Below are positions 22,536 to 29,498 of a stretch of DNA of 29,953 nt, piece by piece. The stretch is from IMG/VR virus record IMGVR_UViG_3300044961_000140, positions 1-29,953 of that record; one strand, written 5' to 3'. Below the pieces are notes generated by a model that saw only the letters and a program-made list of their open reading frames with translations, did no database searches and was not told the origin of the DNA. The number at the start of each line of letters is the position of its first letter. The stretch's first letter is position 1. The DNA comes from a virus. A program made the translations under genes and the position numbers.

Positions 22536-22820
22536 TCATCGTTCGCCCTCCGGGCCGAGCTGGCGCAGCTGCTCAAGCCGCGCGTTGGCTTCCTCGACCG
22601 AAGCGCACGCGCGCCGCCGTTGCTTTCGCACATCGCCCACGGTTGGACCTTCCTGTTCGCAGGCGCTTGCGTCAACCGGCTCCGTCAGCTCGGCCGGAAT
22701 AGGCTCGCGGACCGGGACCGGCACCTCGACGATCACTGGCTCAGTCGGGCAATCGCGCGCCCACCAGCGGCAGCCGGCGAGGCCCGCGCAGATGGCGACG
22801 ATGGCGAGCGCGCGGATCAT
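22536..22820 (-). CDS. outer-membrane spanin lipoprotein (Rz1-like)
   Basis: This protein has 94 residues from ATG 22820; a longer frame is available but this start places the signal peptide at the N-terminus and overlaps the previous stop. MIRALAIVAICAGLAGC is a lipoprotein signal with lipobox LAGC (cysteine 17). A proline-rich stretch, VIVEVPVPVREPIPAEL, is typical of Rz1-type outer spanins. A short helical tail follows (SVEEANARLEQLRQLGP). It should pair across the periplasm with the inner spanin at 23100-23492 to fuse the membranes at lysis. Last gene of the lysis cassette. Confidence 0.75.
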   Translation of the reverse strand: MIRALAIVAICAGLAGCRWWARDCPTEPVIVEVPVPVREPIPAELTEPVDASACEQEGPTVGDVRKQRRRACASVEEANARLEQLRQLGPEGER

Positions 22821-23023
22821 CCGTACCTCAGCGCGTCCCACACACGACGCCACCACGGCTCGCGCGGCGGGATGTCTTCCGGCTGCGCAACGGCTCGCTG
22901 GCGCGGGCGCTCAAGCTCGGATTCGAGCGCAAGAAAATCGTGGCCGTTGAGCCTAAAATGGATGTAATCGGCCGCTTCACCGAAGCGGCGGCGGGTGTTA
23001 GTTACTCGTGTGGTCTTGCTCAT
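22817..23023 (-). CDS. small hypothetical protein in the lysis cassette
   Basis: This 68-residue, charged protein starts at ATG 23023 and overlaps the 27-residue frame before it and the outer spanin after it by four bases each. It begins MSKTTRVTNTRRRFGEA and ends PREPWWRRVWDALRYG, with aromatic and arginine residues that could form an amphipathic helix. No membrane span is visible. Function unknown; it lies where nested spanin genes would normally touch each other. Confidence 0.6.
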   Translation of the reverse strand: MSKTTRVTNTRRRFGEAADYIHFRLNGHDFLALESELERPRQRAVAQPEDIPPREPWWRRVWDALRYG

Positions 23024-23103
23024 GCTTGTGTCTCCAGCCGCGGGATGTCGTAGGCAAAGATGACCTCGGGGCGCAGCAGGGTGCCGGCGACACTGCGGCT
23101 CAC
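23020..23103 (-). CDS. tiny coupled frame between spanin genes
   Basis: A 27-residue frame begins at GTG 23103, overlapping the inner-spanin stop as GTGA, and ends at 23020, overlapping the next start as ATGA. It encodes MSRSVAGTLLRPEVIFAYDI followed by PRLETQA. It would otherwise be the only gap in a run of overlapping genes, which supports a real translated frame. Size and GTG start leave it uncertain; it may act mainly to carry ribosomes on to the next gene. Confidence 0.45.
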   Translation of the reverse strand: MSRSVAGTLLRPEVIFAYDIPRLETQA

Positions 23104-23492
23104 GGCGCCACCGGACAGATGGTCGCGCGCTCGATCGCCGCGCACTCCGCAGTGCGTGTCGCCGCAGCGTAGCGATCCATCCACGCGCGCAGCGTTCGAT
23201 CAGCCTCGCGGCGCGCGGCCTGCGCCTGCACTACTGCCAGGCGGTCGCGCTCGCGATCGACCTCGCGCTCCTCGACGCATCGCGCCAGATCGGCGCGCAG
23301 CTTCTGCGTCGCACGCTCCCATGCCGTCGCCGACTGCACGGCCGCATCGCGCGCAGCGATCGCGCGCTCTAGCCGGACGCCGGTCGTCTCCTGTCGTGCA
23401 GACTGCACCCACAGCGCGCCGCCGAGCACCAGCGCCGCCAGCCAGCCGACGACGGCCACGATCGCGAGCACTCGGTCCGTCAGCCGGATCAT
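23100..23492 (-). CDS. inner-membrane spanin (Rz-like)
   Basis: This protein has 130 residues from ATG 23492, which overlaps the stop of the coiled-coil gene. A single N-terminal membrane anchor, DRVLAIVAVVGWLAALVLGG (about 7-26), is followed by a long charged coiled coil (RLERAIAARDAAVQSATAWE, then LRADLARCVEEREVDRERDR) reaching into the periplasm. Two cysteines near the end (AECAAIERATICPVAP) could form disulfides. Anchor plus periplasmic coil, and an Rz1-like lipoprotein shortly downstream, give the Rz call. Confidence 0.75.
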   Translation of the reverse strand: MIRLTDRVLAIVAVVGWLAALVLGGALWVQSARQETTGVRLERAIAARDAAVQSATAWERATQKLRADLARCVEEREVDRERDRLAVVQAQAARREADRTLRAWMDRYAAATRTAECAAIERATICPVAP

Positions 23493-23872
23493 GCCGCGCC
23501 CCTCGAGGCCCACAGCGCGATGATCGTCGCCACCGCCGCGACGATTCCGGTCGCGATGACGCGCACGGCGATCCCGACGATCGACGATCCAGCATGACCG
23601 ACTAGCTGCGCCCGCACATCCAGTGTGGCGACGCGGTTCTCGATGACCGCTACTTGCGACTCCAGTCGCGCGAGCGCGTCAAAAGCCCGCTCAAGCCCAT
23701 CGCGCTGCGTCGCTTGCCGCTCGGATAGTCGCACCAGATCCGCAAGCTGCTCGCTCATCGAACGGAGCGATTCCCTGATCGACTGGTAATCGTCGTGCAG
23801 CCTATCAACAGATGCCTCGAGGCGCTGGACACGGCCTTCAAGCGTCGCGGGTTCGCGGCGCGACGGACTCAT
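23489..23872 (-). CDS. coiled-coil membrane protein (holin-associated candidate)
   Basis: This 127-residue protein starts at ATG 23872, overlapping the endolysin stop. Residues 8-75 form a coiled coil (LEGRVQRLEASVDRLHDDYQ, SMSEQLADLVRLSERQATQR). One C-terminal span follows, SSIVGIAVRVIATGIVAAVA, from about 96 to 119. This reverse layout resembles XhlA-type haemolysin/holin partners and some antiholins. It may hold back or tune the holin. No direct motif proves that role. Confidence 0.6.
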   Translation of the reverse strand: MSPSRREPATLEGRVQRLEASVDRLHDDYQSIRESLRSMSEQLADLVRLSERQATQRDGLERAFDALARLESQVAVIENRVATLDVRAQLVGHAGSSIVGIAVRVIATGIVAAVATIIALWASRGAA

Positions 23873-24711
23873 GCCAGCCTCCGCGCAAGCATTGCTTCGT
23901 CAGCGCGGCGTCCGCACAGCCCGCGCTCAAGCTCCGAGCCGCGCCAGATGCGGCACATCGATGTCAGTTGCGCGGCGACGCACTCGGCGTCACCGGCAGG
24001 CAAACACACGTCCCGGATTTCCCTCATCTCCCGCCGCGATCCTCCCGTCATTGATGGACCGCGGTTGTACACGACGCTCACCAGCGCCCCTTGCACCGTT
24101 GGCGGCGCAGATTCGAAGGCGGGCCCAAAGGCTCGCGCCGCGAGATGCCGATACGCCGGTAGCGTCCGATCGCGGAAGACCTCGACCGCCATGTCCCACG
24201 GCACCACGATGTCGCGGAAGGCCGGCAGCGCCTCAGCCGCGCGCTGACCTGTCAGCCCGGCCGCCTGAGCCATCCGCTCGACCTGCGGATGCTGCGACCA
24301 GTCGGCGCGGATGCGGTGCGGTGTCTGGTGCCCGGCGTCGTAGCCGATGCCCCAGGTGATGCCGGACGCGCCGCCCGGCCAGATCGGGCGCGACAGCGCG
24401 CGCTCGTATCGCTCGCGAGACGTGACCTCCCAGCGGATGATGAGGTCGACAGCCGCTGGATGGACGGCGGCCGGCGGTGGCGATGGTCTCGTCGGTGCGA
24501 CTTCCTGAACCGCTTCCTGCACCGTCACGACGATCTCGGCCAGCGTCGGGATGGATGCCGGAGGCTGCGATACCTGGGCCGGGTCGCGCGCCTCGGTGCG
24601 ATCGACGGAGCAGCCTGCTACCAGCGCCGCGACCAGCGCCACAAGCGCCCAGACCGTAAAGATCGCCACACGGCGCCAGCCCCGCTCGTCGTCCGGAAGC
24701 CAGCGCCACAT
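23869..24711 (-). CDS. membrane-anchored endolysin (lysozyme-like)
   Basis: This 280-residue protein starts at ATG 24711, overlapping the upstream stop. Residues 15-34 (VAIFTVWALVALVAALVAGC) are a hydrophobic signal ending in a lipobox-like VAGC (cysteine 34). A proline-rich linker covers about 45-85. The catalytic part shows IIRWEVTSRERYERAL with the likely catalytic E95, GGASGITWGIGYDAGHQ resembling the T-x-G-I-G strand of T4-type lysozymes, and GALVSVVYNRGPSM. It should cleave peptidoglycan glycan strands. Release from the membrane (signal-arrest-release) or permanent lipid anchoring are both possible. Length exceeds minimal lysozymes because of the anchor and linker. Confidence 0.75.
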   Translation of the reverse strand: MWRWLPDDERGWRRVAIFTVWALVALVAALVAGCSVDRTEARDPAQVSQPPASIPTLAEIVVTVQEAVQEVAPTRPSPPPAAVHPAAVDLIIRWEVTSRERYERALSRPIWPGGASGITWGIGYDAGHQTPHRIRADWSQHPQVERMAQAAGLTGQRAAEALPAFRDIVVPWDMAVEVFRDRTLPAYRHLAARAFGPAFESAPPTVQGALVSVVYNRGPSMTGGSRREMREIRDVCLPAGDAECVAAQLTSMCRIWRGSELERGLCGRRADEAMLARRLA

Positions 24712-25070
24712 CAGCGCGGCACCCAGAAGTAGACGAGCAGCATCGCGACGAGGCCGACGTAGACGATTGCGTTACCGACGTAGGCGAGGATCGCCCCTGA
24801 CTCGCCGCGCATCAGGGCCGTCCAGTAGTCACGCTGCTGGCGCTCGGACAGCGGCATCCGCCACCGGCGCCACAGCAAGCGCGCGACGCCAGCGGCGGCC
24901 AGCGCGTAGGACAGCCTGATCGCGAGGTCGATCACGGCCTCAAGAGCCGTCTCGGCACCCCACGGCAACAGCGCGCCGAGGACCAGCCACGCGGCTAGCA
25001 CGGCCACGATCGTCAGCGGCAGCCAGCCCACCAACTCCTGCCATCGAATCACGAACTCACGTGCGCGCAT
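24711..25070 (-). CDS. holin candidate, three-span membrane protein
   Basis: This protein has 119 residues from ATG 25070 with a strong GGAGG site; a longer frame upstream has no ribosome site. Hydrophobic spans lie at about 14-36 (GWLPLTIVAVLAAWLVLGAL), 45-70 (LEAVIDLAIRLSYALAAAGV) and 95-117 (AILAYVGNAIVYVGLVAMLL). WRRWRMPLSERQQRDYW forms a charged loop between the second and third. As the first gene of the lysis cassette, directly ahead of the endolysin, it is the best holin candidate, although no family signature is certain. Confidence 0.6.
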   Translation of the reverse strand: MRAREFVIRWQELVGWLPLTIVAVLAAWLVLGALLPWGAETALEAVIDLAIRLSYALAAAGVARLLWRRWRMPLSERQQRDYWTALMRGESGAILAYVGNAIVYVGLVAMLLVYFWVPR

Positions 25071-25310
25071 GTCGCCTCCAGTTGTCAGGTCATCGGCCCG
25101 CACACCGATGGATTCGCAAAGTCAGGCGAGTAGGAGACCCAGGACATCGAGCGCGCGACGCGCTATTCCTCGCCCCTCTGCTGCCGCCGATCTTCCGTGC
25201 CCGTGGACTCGCTCGCGCGGGAGCCGCCCTGCTTTCGTCCGGGCGCTGCGGCTGGTCCGACGTGCCACAGAGAAGCGCGGCGGCCTGATGGCTTGCGTCC
25301 CGCGACCGCT
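25071..25310. other. intergenic gap between decoration and lysis genes
   Basis: These 240 bases lie between the decoration-protein stop and the lysis cassette. I see no convincing gene: short arginine/serine-rich minus-strand frames and a 20-codon frame lack ribosome sites. No clear -35/-10 pair was found, although a promoter for the lysis cassette would be expected here. A short 6-base hairpin (AGCGCG/CGCGCT) covers 25150-25164. Confidence 0.5.
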
Positions 25311-25664
25311 TTAGGCGACCGTCGAGAAGAATGGGTTGAGGATGACCTCGACAGTGGCGTCACCGGACGCAGCGCCAGACGCGGCGATCGCCGCGTTGCT
25401 GAGGTTGCCGGTCGTCGCGCCGCTGGTCTTGAGGTTGCCGGCGGTGTGGTCCCAGATCAGCTTGACGCCCGCGTTGATGGCACCGGATGCCTTCGGCAAC
25501 CGCACGCGACCGACGATCAGCGCGGCGCCCGTATTGCCGTTCGCCACAGCGTCGGTCGCCACGCCGAGCACCGAGCCGATCACGACGCCCTGGCCGCTGG
25601 CCACATTGCCGGAAGCGGTAAACTGCAGCGCGCGACCCTCGTTGATGAAGTTGTTCACTGGCAT
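25311..25664 (-). CDS. capsid decoration protein (DUF2190-like)
   Basis: This 117-residue protein starts at ATG 25664 behind a strong CAGGAG site. It begins MPVNNFINEGRALQFTASGN and continues VASGQGVVIGSVLGVATDAV, then ALIVGRVRLPKASGAINAGV and LIWDHTAGNLKT. These are hallmarks of the small beta-barrel DUF2190 family that decorates and stabilises capsids, trimming a viral shell as lambda gpD does. It lies immediately after the capsid gene, as expected. Intact and normal length. Confidence 0.85.
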   Translation of the reverse strand: MPVNNFINEGRALQFTASGNVASGQGVVIGSVLGVATDAVANGNTGAALIVGRVRLPKASGAINAGVKLIWDHTAGNLKTSGATTGNLSNAAIAASGAASGDATVEVILNPFFSTVA

Positions 25665-25684
25665 GTCTCCTGTATGGGGTGGTC

Positions 25685-25707
25685 GGCCGGGCCATCGCGG
25701 CCCGGCC
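25685..25707. other. intercistronic hairpin after the capsid gene
   Basis: GGCCGGGCC (25685-25693) and GGCCCGGCC (25699-25707) form a perfect 9-base stem with a 5-base loop in the 54-base gap between capsid and decoration genes. There is no following T-run on either strand, so it is not a classical terminator. It might stabilise the capsid message or attenuate transcription. Confidence 0.5.
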
Positions 25708-25718
25708 AGGGTGGGTTA

Positions 25719-27119
25719 TCAGGCGCCGGCGTTGGTGACGCAGCCGAGCCACGAGACCGCGCCGACGCCCCAGGCGTGCTCGATCTTCCACTCGCGCGCG
25801 GAGCTCCGGAAGTTGGTCTCCTCGGTCACCGTCGGCGACTGGCGACCCTCGACGAAGGCGACCTCGATCACCGGGTGCGTCGCCGGATCAGCGAACATGT
25901 ACCAGCGCGTGCCGCTGAGACGCGGCGTGTCGACGATGTCGCGCAACATGTTGGCGGCGATGTTGAACCGCTGCAGCTTGTTGTTCGCGTCCGGGTCGTA
26001 GGTGCTGTTGTTGACGACGCGCGCAGCGCCACCCACCGACAGCGGGCCGACAAAGATCGCCGGAGCGGCGTCGATGAAGTCGGCACCCTCGCCGGCGACG
26101 CGTTGTGCCAGCATCAGCTGGCGCGCGGCATCGAAGCTGGCGACGCTGGGGGCCGCCGCCGTGCCGGCGATGTTGCCGTGCGTCGAGTGGAACAGCGGGT
26201 TGCCGTCCGACATGTTCGGTCCGACGCCGCCGCCGATGGCCAGCAGCGCGTAGACGGCATCCTCGATCGTGCGGCCGGCAGCGATGCCGAGCGCGGTGGC
26301 CGCGTCGAGGATCGCCCCAAGGTCGTCGTTGACGATTAGCTCCGGCGACACCGACAGAATGGACCCGCGACGCTGGCCGGTAATGGTCTCGCGGCGGCCG
26401 TCGGACAGCGACCGGTTGTTGTACTCGGCGTGCGGGCCGGCAGGCGGCTGCAGATTGCCGATCGACCCGAACTGGTAACGGCCGTGCGGCCGGTAGTCGT
26501 TCAGCGTGCCGACGCGGCAGAACCGGTTCCAGGTGAACGGCGCCGACTGGTAGCCGAACAGCACGGTCTTGTTGAGCGTGTTCTCGAGCAGGACCGGGAA
26601 ATCGCCCGGGCTTTGCAGAGCCTTCACCGCGATCTCGCTGCGCGACATCGACGCGGTGTTGACGCCGGCGCGCTTGAGGCTGAGCTCCGCGAGCTCGCTG
26701 ATGCGGCTGTTGGCGAACGGATTGCCAGACAGCGCGGCGGTCCGCGCCTCGCCCTTCACGATGTTGTAGCGCGCGAGCAGCGCGGACGACTGAGCCTCGA
26801 TGCGCAGGTCCCGCTCATCGCGGCCGGCAGTTGCGCTGCCGATGGAGCCGCCGAGCGGCGTCGCGCGCGAGCCCAGCGTCTTGAGCGCCGCGGCGTAGAA
26901 GTCGTCGACCGAGCGGCTCACGTCCGCGAGGTAGGCATCGCCCAGCGCCTTGATGTCGTCGTGGCCAGGGAACTGGCCGACCATCTCCGTGATGCGCGCG
27001 TTGCGCTCCTTGAGCTTTGCCAGGACGGCCGGCTCGTCGTTGACTGGATGGCCGGCCGGCGCCGCCTGGTTGAGATTCGTGGCCGGCGTGGCGGCGGCGT
27101 TCGTGACGGGATCATTCAT
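25719..27119 (-). CDS. possible internal product: major capsid protein
   Basis: ATG 27119 (residue 794 of the fusion) follows AGGAG by eight bases, as good a ribosome site as those of the independent late genes. It would give a 466-residue protein starting MNDPVTNAAATPATNLNQAA. Residues up to about 110 are charged and helical (AKLKERNARITEMVGQF), like a capsid delta domain or scaffold. The rest contains HK97-fold-like capsid sequence including IVNDDLGAILDAATALG. Virions need hundreds of capsid subunits for twelve portals, so separate initiation here makes sense. Confidence 0.65.
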   Translation of the reverse strand: MNDPVTNAAATPATNLNQAAPAGHPVNDEPAVLAKLKERNARITEMVGQFPGHDDIKALGDAYLADVSRSVDDFYAAALKTLGSRATPLGGSIGSATAGRDERDLRIEAQSSALLARYNIVKGEARTAALSGNPFANSRISELAELSLKRAGVNTASMSRSEIAVKALQSPGDFPVLLENTLNKTVLFGYQSAPFTWNRFCRVGTLNDYRPHGRYQFGSIGNLQPPAGPHAEYNNRSLSDGRRETITGQRRGSILSVSPELIVNDDLGAILDAATALGIAAGRTIEDAVYALLAIGGGVGPNMSDGNPLFHSTHGNIAGTAAAPSVASFDAARQLMLAQRVAGEGADFIDAAPAIFVGPLSVGGAARVVNNSTYDPDANNKLQRFNIAANMLRDIVDTPRLSGTRWYMFADPATHPVIEVAFVEGRQSPTVTEETNFRSSAREWKIEHAWGVGAVSWLGCVTNAGA

Positions 27120-27923
27120 TTCGGGGTCTCCTGACGTGTGGCGGATAGCGGCTCGCGCTGCAGCGGGGATGAGACGCAGCACGTCCGGTCGAGCGGCTGC
27201 GGTGATGCGGGTCTTGAGCAGCGACGCGACCGGCGCGGGCGCTCGCGCCAGTGCAGCGGTGTAAGAAAGCAGCGCGGAGGCCGCGGCAGCGTCGTCTTGC
27301 GCCTCGCGCGACGGGTCGATCACACGGTCGGCAAAGCCCAGCGCCAGCGCTTCTTCGGCCGTGTAGTAGTGGTCCTTGCCGTCACTGAGCAGCTCCAGAA
27401 TGAAGTCTTCGCTCTTGCCGCTCTTGCGCGCGTAGTCGGCGACCATCGTCAGCGCGTACTTGTCGAGCACGTCCGCAGCCTCACGCAGCTGCACGGCGTT
27501 GCCGGCGGCGTAGCTCCACGGGGCGTGGATCATCAGCAGGCTGTTGGCCGGCATCTCGACTTCATCGCCCGCCATCGCGATCAGCGACGCGATCGATCCG
27601 GCGATGCCGTCGACGGTGACGATCTTGCGCGCGGGATGTCGCCGCAAAGCGTTCGCGATGGCGATACCGTCGGAGACGGAGCCGCCGATGCTGTTGATGC
27701 GCACGCGAATCGTCGAGGCGTTGAGCGTCTGCAGCTGCTCTGCCACTCGACGCGCCTCGACGGTTTCCTCAAGCCACGATTCGCCGATGGGGCCGTAGAT
27801 CAGCAGCTCGGCTTCACTGGCCCCAATCGCGCGCACCTCCAGCTTGGCGAGCCCAGGCGCAGCGGGATGGCCTGGTGTCGGCATCGCGCTGGCACGAATG
27901 CGGTTCAGCACTTTCGGTCGCAT
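25719..27923 (-). CDS. possible internal product: protease-capsid protein
   Basis: ATG 27923 (residue 526 of the fusion) is preceded by GGGAG five bases upstream. It would give a 734-residue protease-capsid protein starting MRPKVLNRIRASAMPTPG, just before the ClpP-like domain. The codon context suits independent initiation, which would provide protease without portal. Whether it is used is inference from the sequence alone. Confidence 0.45.
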   Translation of the reverse strand: MRPKVLNRIRASAMPTPGHPAAPGLAKLEVRAIGASEAELLIYGPIGESWLEETVEARRVAEQLQTLNASTIRVRINSIGGSVSDGIAIANALRRHPARKIVTVDGIAGSIASLIAMAGDEVEMPANSLLMIHAPWSYAAGNAVQLREAADVLDKYALTMVADYARKSGKSEDFILELLSDGKDHYYTAEEALALGFADRVIDPSREAQDDAAAASALLSYTAALARAPAPVASLLKTRITAAARPDVLRLIPAAARAAIRHTSGDPEMNDPVTNAAATPATNLNQAAPAGHPVNDEPAVLAKLKERNARITEMVGQFPGHDDIKALGDAYLADVSRSVDDFYAAALKTLGSRATPLGGSIGSATAGRDERDLRIEAQSSALLARYNIVKGEARTAALSGNPFANSRISELAELSLKRAGVNTASMSRSEIAVKALQSPGDFPVLLENTLNKTVLFGYQSAPFTWNRFCRVGTLNDYRPHGRYQFGSIGNLQPPAGPHAEYNNRSLSDGRRETITGQRRGSILSVSPELIVNDDLGAILDAATALGIAAGRTIEDAVYALLAIGGGVGPNMSDGNPLFHSTHGNIAGTAAAPSVASFDAARQLMLAQRVAGEGADFIDAAPAIFVGPLSVGGAARVVNNSTYDPDANNKLQRFNIAANMLRDIVDTPRLSGTRWYMFADPATHPVIEVAFVEGRQSPTVTEETNFRSSAREWKIEHAWGVGAVSWLGCVTNAGA

Positions 27924-29498
27924 GGAGTCTCCCATCGGGTTGCGAACGGCGGCGCGCGGGGGCGCTGCATCGTCTTTGGTGTCGTCGTCTGGCACCGGAA
28001 GATCCTGCGGCGCTGGCGAGGCAGCGTCCGCCCGATCCGGTATCCCCCACTCGCGCTTTTCCTCGATCCATTTCGCTTCCTGGTCGAGCACGTCGCGCGG
28101 GTTGGCGCCGCGGCGGCGGATGATCTCCGGGCCAGACATGTAGCAGTTCCGCTCCATGACCTCGAAGGCGTTAGCCTCGCGCAGCGGATCGATCCATGGC
28201 ATCTGCGGCGCCGCGAACCAGGCGTCCTGCGCCATCTCCAGCGTGACGCCGGCGGGCAGCCGCAGCTGGCCGGACATCACAGCCGCGCGCACAAAGCTCT
28301 CGTACGTGGGCTTCACGAACTGCGAAATGAACTCGGCGGCGAGCACGCCGTAGGCGCCCCAGCCTTCGACCAGCTCTTGGCGCTGCGCCGAGTAGGTGCC
28401 GTCGTACGTGCGCGCGAGGCTCGAATAGGTCAGGCGCAGGCCCGCCGCAGCGGCGCGCAGCTGTCCGGAGCGATACGCCTCGAGGTTCGTGTTCGGTCGG
28501 TTGGTGTCGATCGTCTCGACGCGTTCGCCGGCCACCAAATCGTCGAACACCATTCCTGGCTGGAAGTGCATCTGGCGCGGCGCCCTGGCGGCGTTCTCGG
28601 TCCACATCGCGGGCTCGCCCTTGATGATGACCGCCGCCATGCTGGCCGCGATCTTCGCGGCCACGCGCTCGGATTCCTCATAGTCCTTAAGGTCGTCCAG
28701 GCGAGTCATCACGCTGGACAGGATCGACACCCCGCGCAACTGCCCGAGGCGGCGCACGAGCTTCAAATGCCGCATCTGCGTGGCGTCCACGCGCTTGAGG
28801 TTCGGCATCAGCACGCCAGGCTCGCCGGGGTGCTGCATGTAGACGTAGTACCCGACGACGCGGTTCCAGTTGTTGCGCTGAATGCCTTGGAGGATGTTCT
28901 GCCCGGCGCTGTCGTAGTCGAGCGGCACAAGGTCCGCCTCGAGCAGCTCGATCGAGTACGGCACCGTGGTGCCGTGATCGAGCGCGATCACCGGGCCGAT
29001 CAGGTCTTGGACGAAGATCTCACCATCGCGGAGCCAGCTCAGCGCCGCGATGCGCTGCGCGGCATCCCACGAGTGGGACCACGTCACCTCCGGCCGGCGA
29101 GCCCAGTTGGCCCACAGCGTGCTGATCTTTTCGGCCAGCTGCGGGTCGACATCGCCGATGGTGTTGCGCGGCTGCGGCTCGACGGCAATACCCTTCGGTC
29201 CGACGATGTTCTGGACCAGCGTGTCCAGTGCACCGACCACGATGTCGTGGTTGCGGTCGTGGTGACGCGCCTGACTGCGCACTTGCACAGCCGACGCATC
29301 GACCGCGGCGTTGCCGCTGCCGTAGTTCCTGGCTTGCTTGCGCAGCCTGGTGGGCTCTGCGGCTTCGTACGCGCGCGACATCGCGAGCGCACGGAGGCGC
29401 GATTGCGCCCGGCGCTCGGCCCACTGCGGAGAGAGCCAGAGCGCAGCGCGCTCGATCGGCTCGATCACGCGCTGCACCAGCGGGCGCGGTCTGCTCAC
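25719..29498 (-). CDS. portal - ClpP-like protease - major capsid fusion
   Basis: One uninterrupted 1259-residue frame begins at GTG 29498, overlapping the gpW stop, and ends at 25719. Residues 1-~520 are a lambda-type portal (NYGSGNAAVDASAVQVRSQA; LQGIQRNNWNRVVGYYVYMQ). Residues ~530-760 are a ClpP-like prohead protease with INSIGGSVSDGIAIANAL, catalytic S635 in GIAGSIAS, H658 in LLMIHAPW and D709 in GKDHYYTAEEA. Residues 794-1259 are a capsid protein with a helical N-terminal delta-like region and DGNPLFHSTHGNIAG. There is no stop between them. Protease-capsid fusions are known; joining the portal too is less usual. Internal ribosome sites precede M526 and M794. Confidence 0.85.
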   Translation of the reverse strand: MSRPRPLVQRVIEPIERAALWLSPQWAERRAQSRLRALAMSRAYEAAEPTRLRKQARNYGSGNAAVDASAVQVRSQARHHDRNHDIVVGALDTLVQNIVGPKGIAVEPQPRNTIGDVDPQLAEKISTLWANWARRPEVTWSHSWDAAQRIAALSWLRDGEIFVQDLIGPVIALDHGTTVPYSIELLEADLVPLDYDSAGQNILQGIQRNNWNRVVGYYVYMQHPGEPGVLMPNLKRVDATQMRHLKLVRRLGQLRGVSILSSVMTRLDDLKDYEESERVAAKIAASMAAVIIKGEPAMWTENAARAPRQMHFQPGMVFDDLVAGERVETIDTNRPNTNLEAYRSGQLRAAAAGLRLTYSSLARTYDGTYSAQRQELVEGWGAYGVLAAEFISQFVKPTYESFVRAAVMSGQLRLPAGVTLEMAQDAWFAAPQMPWIDPLREANAFEVMERNCYMSGPEIIRRRGANPRDVLDQEAKWIEEKREWGIPDRADAASPAPQDLPVPDDDTKDDAAPPRAAVRNPMGDSMRPKVLNRIRASAMPTPGHPAAPGLAKLEVRAIGASEAELLIYGPIGESWLEETVEARRVAEQLQTLNASTIRVRINSIGGSVSDGIAIANALRRHPARKIVTVDGIAGSIASLIAMAGDEVEMPANSLLMIHAPWSYAAGNAVQLREAADVLDKYALTMVADYARKSGKSEDFILELLSDGKDHYYTAEEALALGFADRVIDPSREAQDDAAAASALLSYTAALARAPAPVASLLKTRITAAARPDVLRLIPAAARAAIRHTSGDPEMNDPVTNAAATPATNLNQAAPAGHPVNDEPAVLAKLKERNARITEMVGQFPGHDDIKALGDAYLADVSRSVDDFYAAALKTLGSRATPLGGSIGSATAGRDERDLRIEAQSSALLARYNIVKGEARTAALSGNPFANSRISELAELSLKRAGVNTASMSRSEIAVKALQSPGDFPVLLENTLNKTVLFGYQSAPFTWNRFCRVGTLNDYRPHGRYQFGSIGNLQPPAGPHAEYNNRSLSDGRRETITGQRRGSILSVSPELIVNDDLGAILDAATALGIAAGRTIEDAVYALLAIGGGVGPNMSDGNPLFHSTHGNIAGTAAAPSVASFDAARQLMLAQRVAGEGADFIDAAPAIFVGPLSVGGAARVVNNSTYDPDANNKLQRFNIAANMLRDIVDTPRLSGTRWYMFADPATHPVIEVAFVEGRQSPTVTEETNFRSSAREWKIEHAWGVGAVSWLGCVTNAGA
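27117..27132 (-). promoter_or_regulatory. internal ribosome binding site for the capsid protein
   Basis: The minus strand reads AGGAG (27128-27132), eight bases, then ATG (27117-27119), all inside the long fusion frame. The site decides whether free capsid protein is made. It lies in a linker between protease and capsid domains, where a start codon would leave both domains whole. Confidence 0.65.

Noticed and set aside
25163-25363. 66-codon minus-strand frame after the decoration gene
   Set aside because: It begins inside the decoration gene in another frame, lacks a ribosome site and is R/S-rich without structure.
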